Positions 6,819 to 8,081 of a stretch of DNA of 8,081 nt are shown piece after piece. The stretch comes from an uncultured Chloroflexota bacterium (lineage in GTDB: Bacteria; Chloroflexota; Anaerolineae; Aggregatilineales; Phototrophicaceae): NCBI GenBank assembly GCA_903904765.1, contig CAIVEA010000199.1, forward strand, positions 1-8,081, in the 5' to 3' direction. Under the pieces are notes generated by a model, which saw nothing but the letters and a program-made list of their open reading frames with translations, made no database searches and was not told where the DNA came from. The stretch's first letter is position 1. Every line of letters begins with the position of its first letter. Made by a program: the position numbers and the translations under genes.

Positions 6819-7628
6819 ATGAGCGCCGAACGTTCGATTGAGACTACGGGCGAGACCGTTGAAGAGGCCATCAGCAAAGGGCTGGCTGAATTGGGCGGTG
6901 TTTCCCCATCGGATGTAATTGTGGAAGTGTTAGAAGAACCGAGCCGGGGTGTGTTTGGGATTGGCGCACATCCTGCGCGTGTTCGTTTGAAGTTATTTCG
7001 CAGTGCTGTTCCTTCTGCCAGCGTGGTGAGTACGCCAATTGCCGAACCCATGTCCGCTAAGTCTGCGGCAGAGGAGATCACGCCGGAGGAGAGCGACGAA
7101 GAGGCGCTCTCGCTGCTAGAGGATACGCTGGTCATCACCGACGAAGCTGCGATGGATGAAGATGCCAAAGTGGGTAAGGTCGTGCTGGAAGAACTGCTGG
7201 AGCGCATGCAGATTCGCCGTTCTGAAATTGTGGTGCGGCGGGCTGCTACGCCTTCGCCCGAAGACAACACTAATCCGTGGTTACTGGACATCACCGGTCC
7301 GAACATGAACGCCTTGATTGGTCGCCGGGGTGAAACGCTCAATGCTTTGCAGTACATCACCCGTTTGATTGCCAGCCGCGAACTTCAGCACCGTGCCAAT
7401 ATCGTGGTGGATGCGGCAGGCTACAAAGCACGTCGCTCCAAGATGCTGCATGATCTGGCGATTCGCATGGCCGATCAAGCAGCACGTAGCCAGCGCACCG
7501 TCACGCTGGAACCGATGCCCCCGTATGAACGGCGCATCATTCACATGGCGCTGCGTGGGCGTGAGGATGTGCATACCAAGAGTGTAGGCGAGGGGAACTC
7601 GCGCAAAGTCACGATTATTCCGAAGTAG
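6819..7628 (+). CDS. jag: RNA-binding protein Jag/KhpB (EloR)
   Basis: A 269-residue cytoplasmic RNA-binding protein of the SpoIIIJ-associated family, known in other bacteria to pair with KhpA and affect cell elongation and envelope growth. Domains in order: Jag-N (5-59, with the motif SRGVFGIGA at 42-50), a long acidic linker (about 84-117), a KH domain (about 135-205, GRRG loop at 168-171) and an R3H domain (about 206-269; R238 and H242 form the R-x3-H signature, and VHTKSVGEGNSRKVTI at 251-266 is typical). The ATG at 6819 is chosen because AAGGA lies 8 nt upstream; the in-frame ATG at 6801 overlaps that ribosome site and lacks its own. It follows yidC, its usual neighbour, after a gap with a hairpin. 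It precedes a sugar kinase gene by 7 bp. Confidence 0.95.
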   Translation: MSAERSIETTGETVEEAISKGLAELGGVSPSDVIVEVLEEPSRGVFGIGAHPARVRLKLFRSAVPSASVVSTPIAEPMSAKSAAEEITPEESDEEALSLLEDTLVITDEAAMDEDAKVGKVVLEELLERMQIRRSEIVVRRAATPSPEDNTNPWLLDITGPNMNALIGRRGETLNALQYITRLIASRELQHRANIVVDAAGYKARRSKMLHDLAIRMADQAARSQRTVTLEPMPPYERRIIHMALRGREDVHTKSVGEGNSRKVTIIPK

Positions 7629-7635
7629 GCGGCGA

Positions 7636-8081
7636 ATGACACCTGAATATCTGTTGATCGGACATCTGACGGCTGATTTGACCCCGCAAGGGCGCATGTT
7701 GGGCGGCACGGTGTCTTATGCTGCGCGTGTGGTGCAGTCGTTCGGCCTGAAAACCGGCGTACTCAGCAGCGCCGCCCCCGGCGAACCACTGCTGGAAGGA
7801 CTCCAGCCGTATGCCGATGAACTGGTGATTATCCCCGGAGAGGCCACCAGCACGTTTGAGAACATCTATGGCCCCGGCGGGCGCGTGCAATATCTGCGCG
7901 AGGTGGCCTCCAAGATCACCCGTGCCGATATTCCGGCAAGCTGGCGGAGTGCCCCGCTGGTGCATCTCGCCCCGCTGACCGACGAGGTTGAGCCGCAAAT
8001 CGCCTATGACTTCCCGGACTCGACGGTATTGCTGACGCTGCAAGGCTGGTTACGCCGCTGGGATGCCGATGGGCGTGTGCA
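7636..8081 (+). CDS. PfkB-family sugar kinase, 3'-truncated
   Basis: The first 148 residues of a protein that runs off the right edge. The start MTPEYLLIGHLTADL (1-15), then GGTVSYAARVVQSFG (23-37) and LKTGVLSSAAPGE (38-50), match the N-terminal pattern of ribokinase/PfkB proteins: first strand with G-D/H, the GG substrate loop with a helix, and the second strand. The ATP-binding and catalytic GAGD motif would be past the window, so activity and substrate cannot be judged. AGTAGG lies 6 nt before the ATG, overlapping the jag stop; the 7-bp gap implies cotranscription with jag. Other members of this superfamily phosphorylate ribose, fructose or nucleosides. Confidence 0.8.
   Translation, partial: MTPEYLLIGHLTADLTPQGRMLGGTVSYAARVVQSFGLKTGVLSSAAPGEPLLEGLQPYADELVIIPGEATSTFENIYGPGGRVQYLREVASKITRADIPASWRSAPLVHLAPLTDEVEPQIAYDFPDSTVLLTLQGWLRRWDADGRV

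Noticed and set aside
6716..7360. Minus-strand open frame (214 codons) opposite jag
   Set aside because: Serine-rich low-complexity translation antisense to the acidic linker and KH part of jag; no supporting signals.

Overview
The window is a bacterial chromosomal segment built around the conserved ribosomal protein L34 / RNase P / membrane insertase gene cluster (rpmH-rnpA-yidD-yidC-jag). The YidC is short, with no large periplasmic domain, as in bacteria with one membrane. The cluster also carries a PQQ-type beta-propeller lipoprotein, and it is flanked by a GT-C glycosyltransferase and an unusual regulatory-looking gene pair. This mix, moderate-to-high GC and the protein styles suggest a member of the Chloroflexota, perhaps Anaerolineae. 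That assignment is an inference; no rRNA or other marker is present to fix it.

Layout. Positions 1-1369 (+) hold the 3' part of a multi-membrane-span family 39-type glycosyltransferase, closed by a clear intrinsic terminator (1396-1426). On the minus strand, 1437-1871 and 1916-3508 form a probable two-gene unit of unrecognised function. The upstream, larger product looks like a multi-domain DNA-binding protein: a HARE-like winged helix, a central beta-barrel reminiscent of B3-type domains and a second winged helix at the C-terminus. The smaller product also ends in a possible helix-turn-helix. About 190 bp (3509-3700) separate this unit from rpmH and carry divergent promoter candidates.

From 3701 to the right edge all genes run on the plus strand, tightly packed: rpmH (58 aa), rnpA (10 bp later), yidD (ATGA overlap with rnpA), a beta-propeller lipoprotein, yidC, then a 128-bp gap with a long near-perfect hairpin, jag/khpB, and the start of a PfkB-type sugar kinase that runs off the window. 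L34 and RnpA serve ribosome assembly and tRNA 5' processing. YidD, YidC and possibly the lipoprotein serve membrane protein insertion. Jag is an RNA-binding partner of this neighbourhood in many bacteria. No dnaA is visible next to rpmH, unlike the arrangement at many bacterial origins.

The most promising leads are the minus-strand DNA-binding gene pair, the lipoprotein embedded between yidD and yidC, and the hairpin just before jag. No CRISPR array, insertion sequence, tRNA or rRNA is seen.
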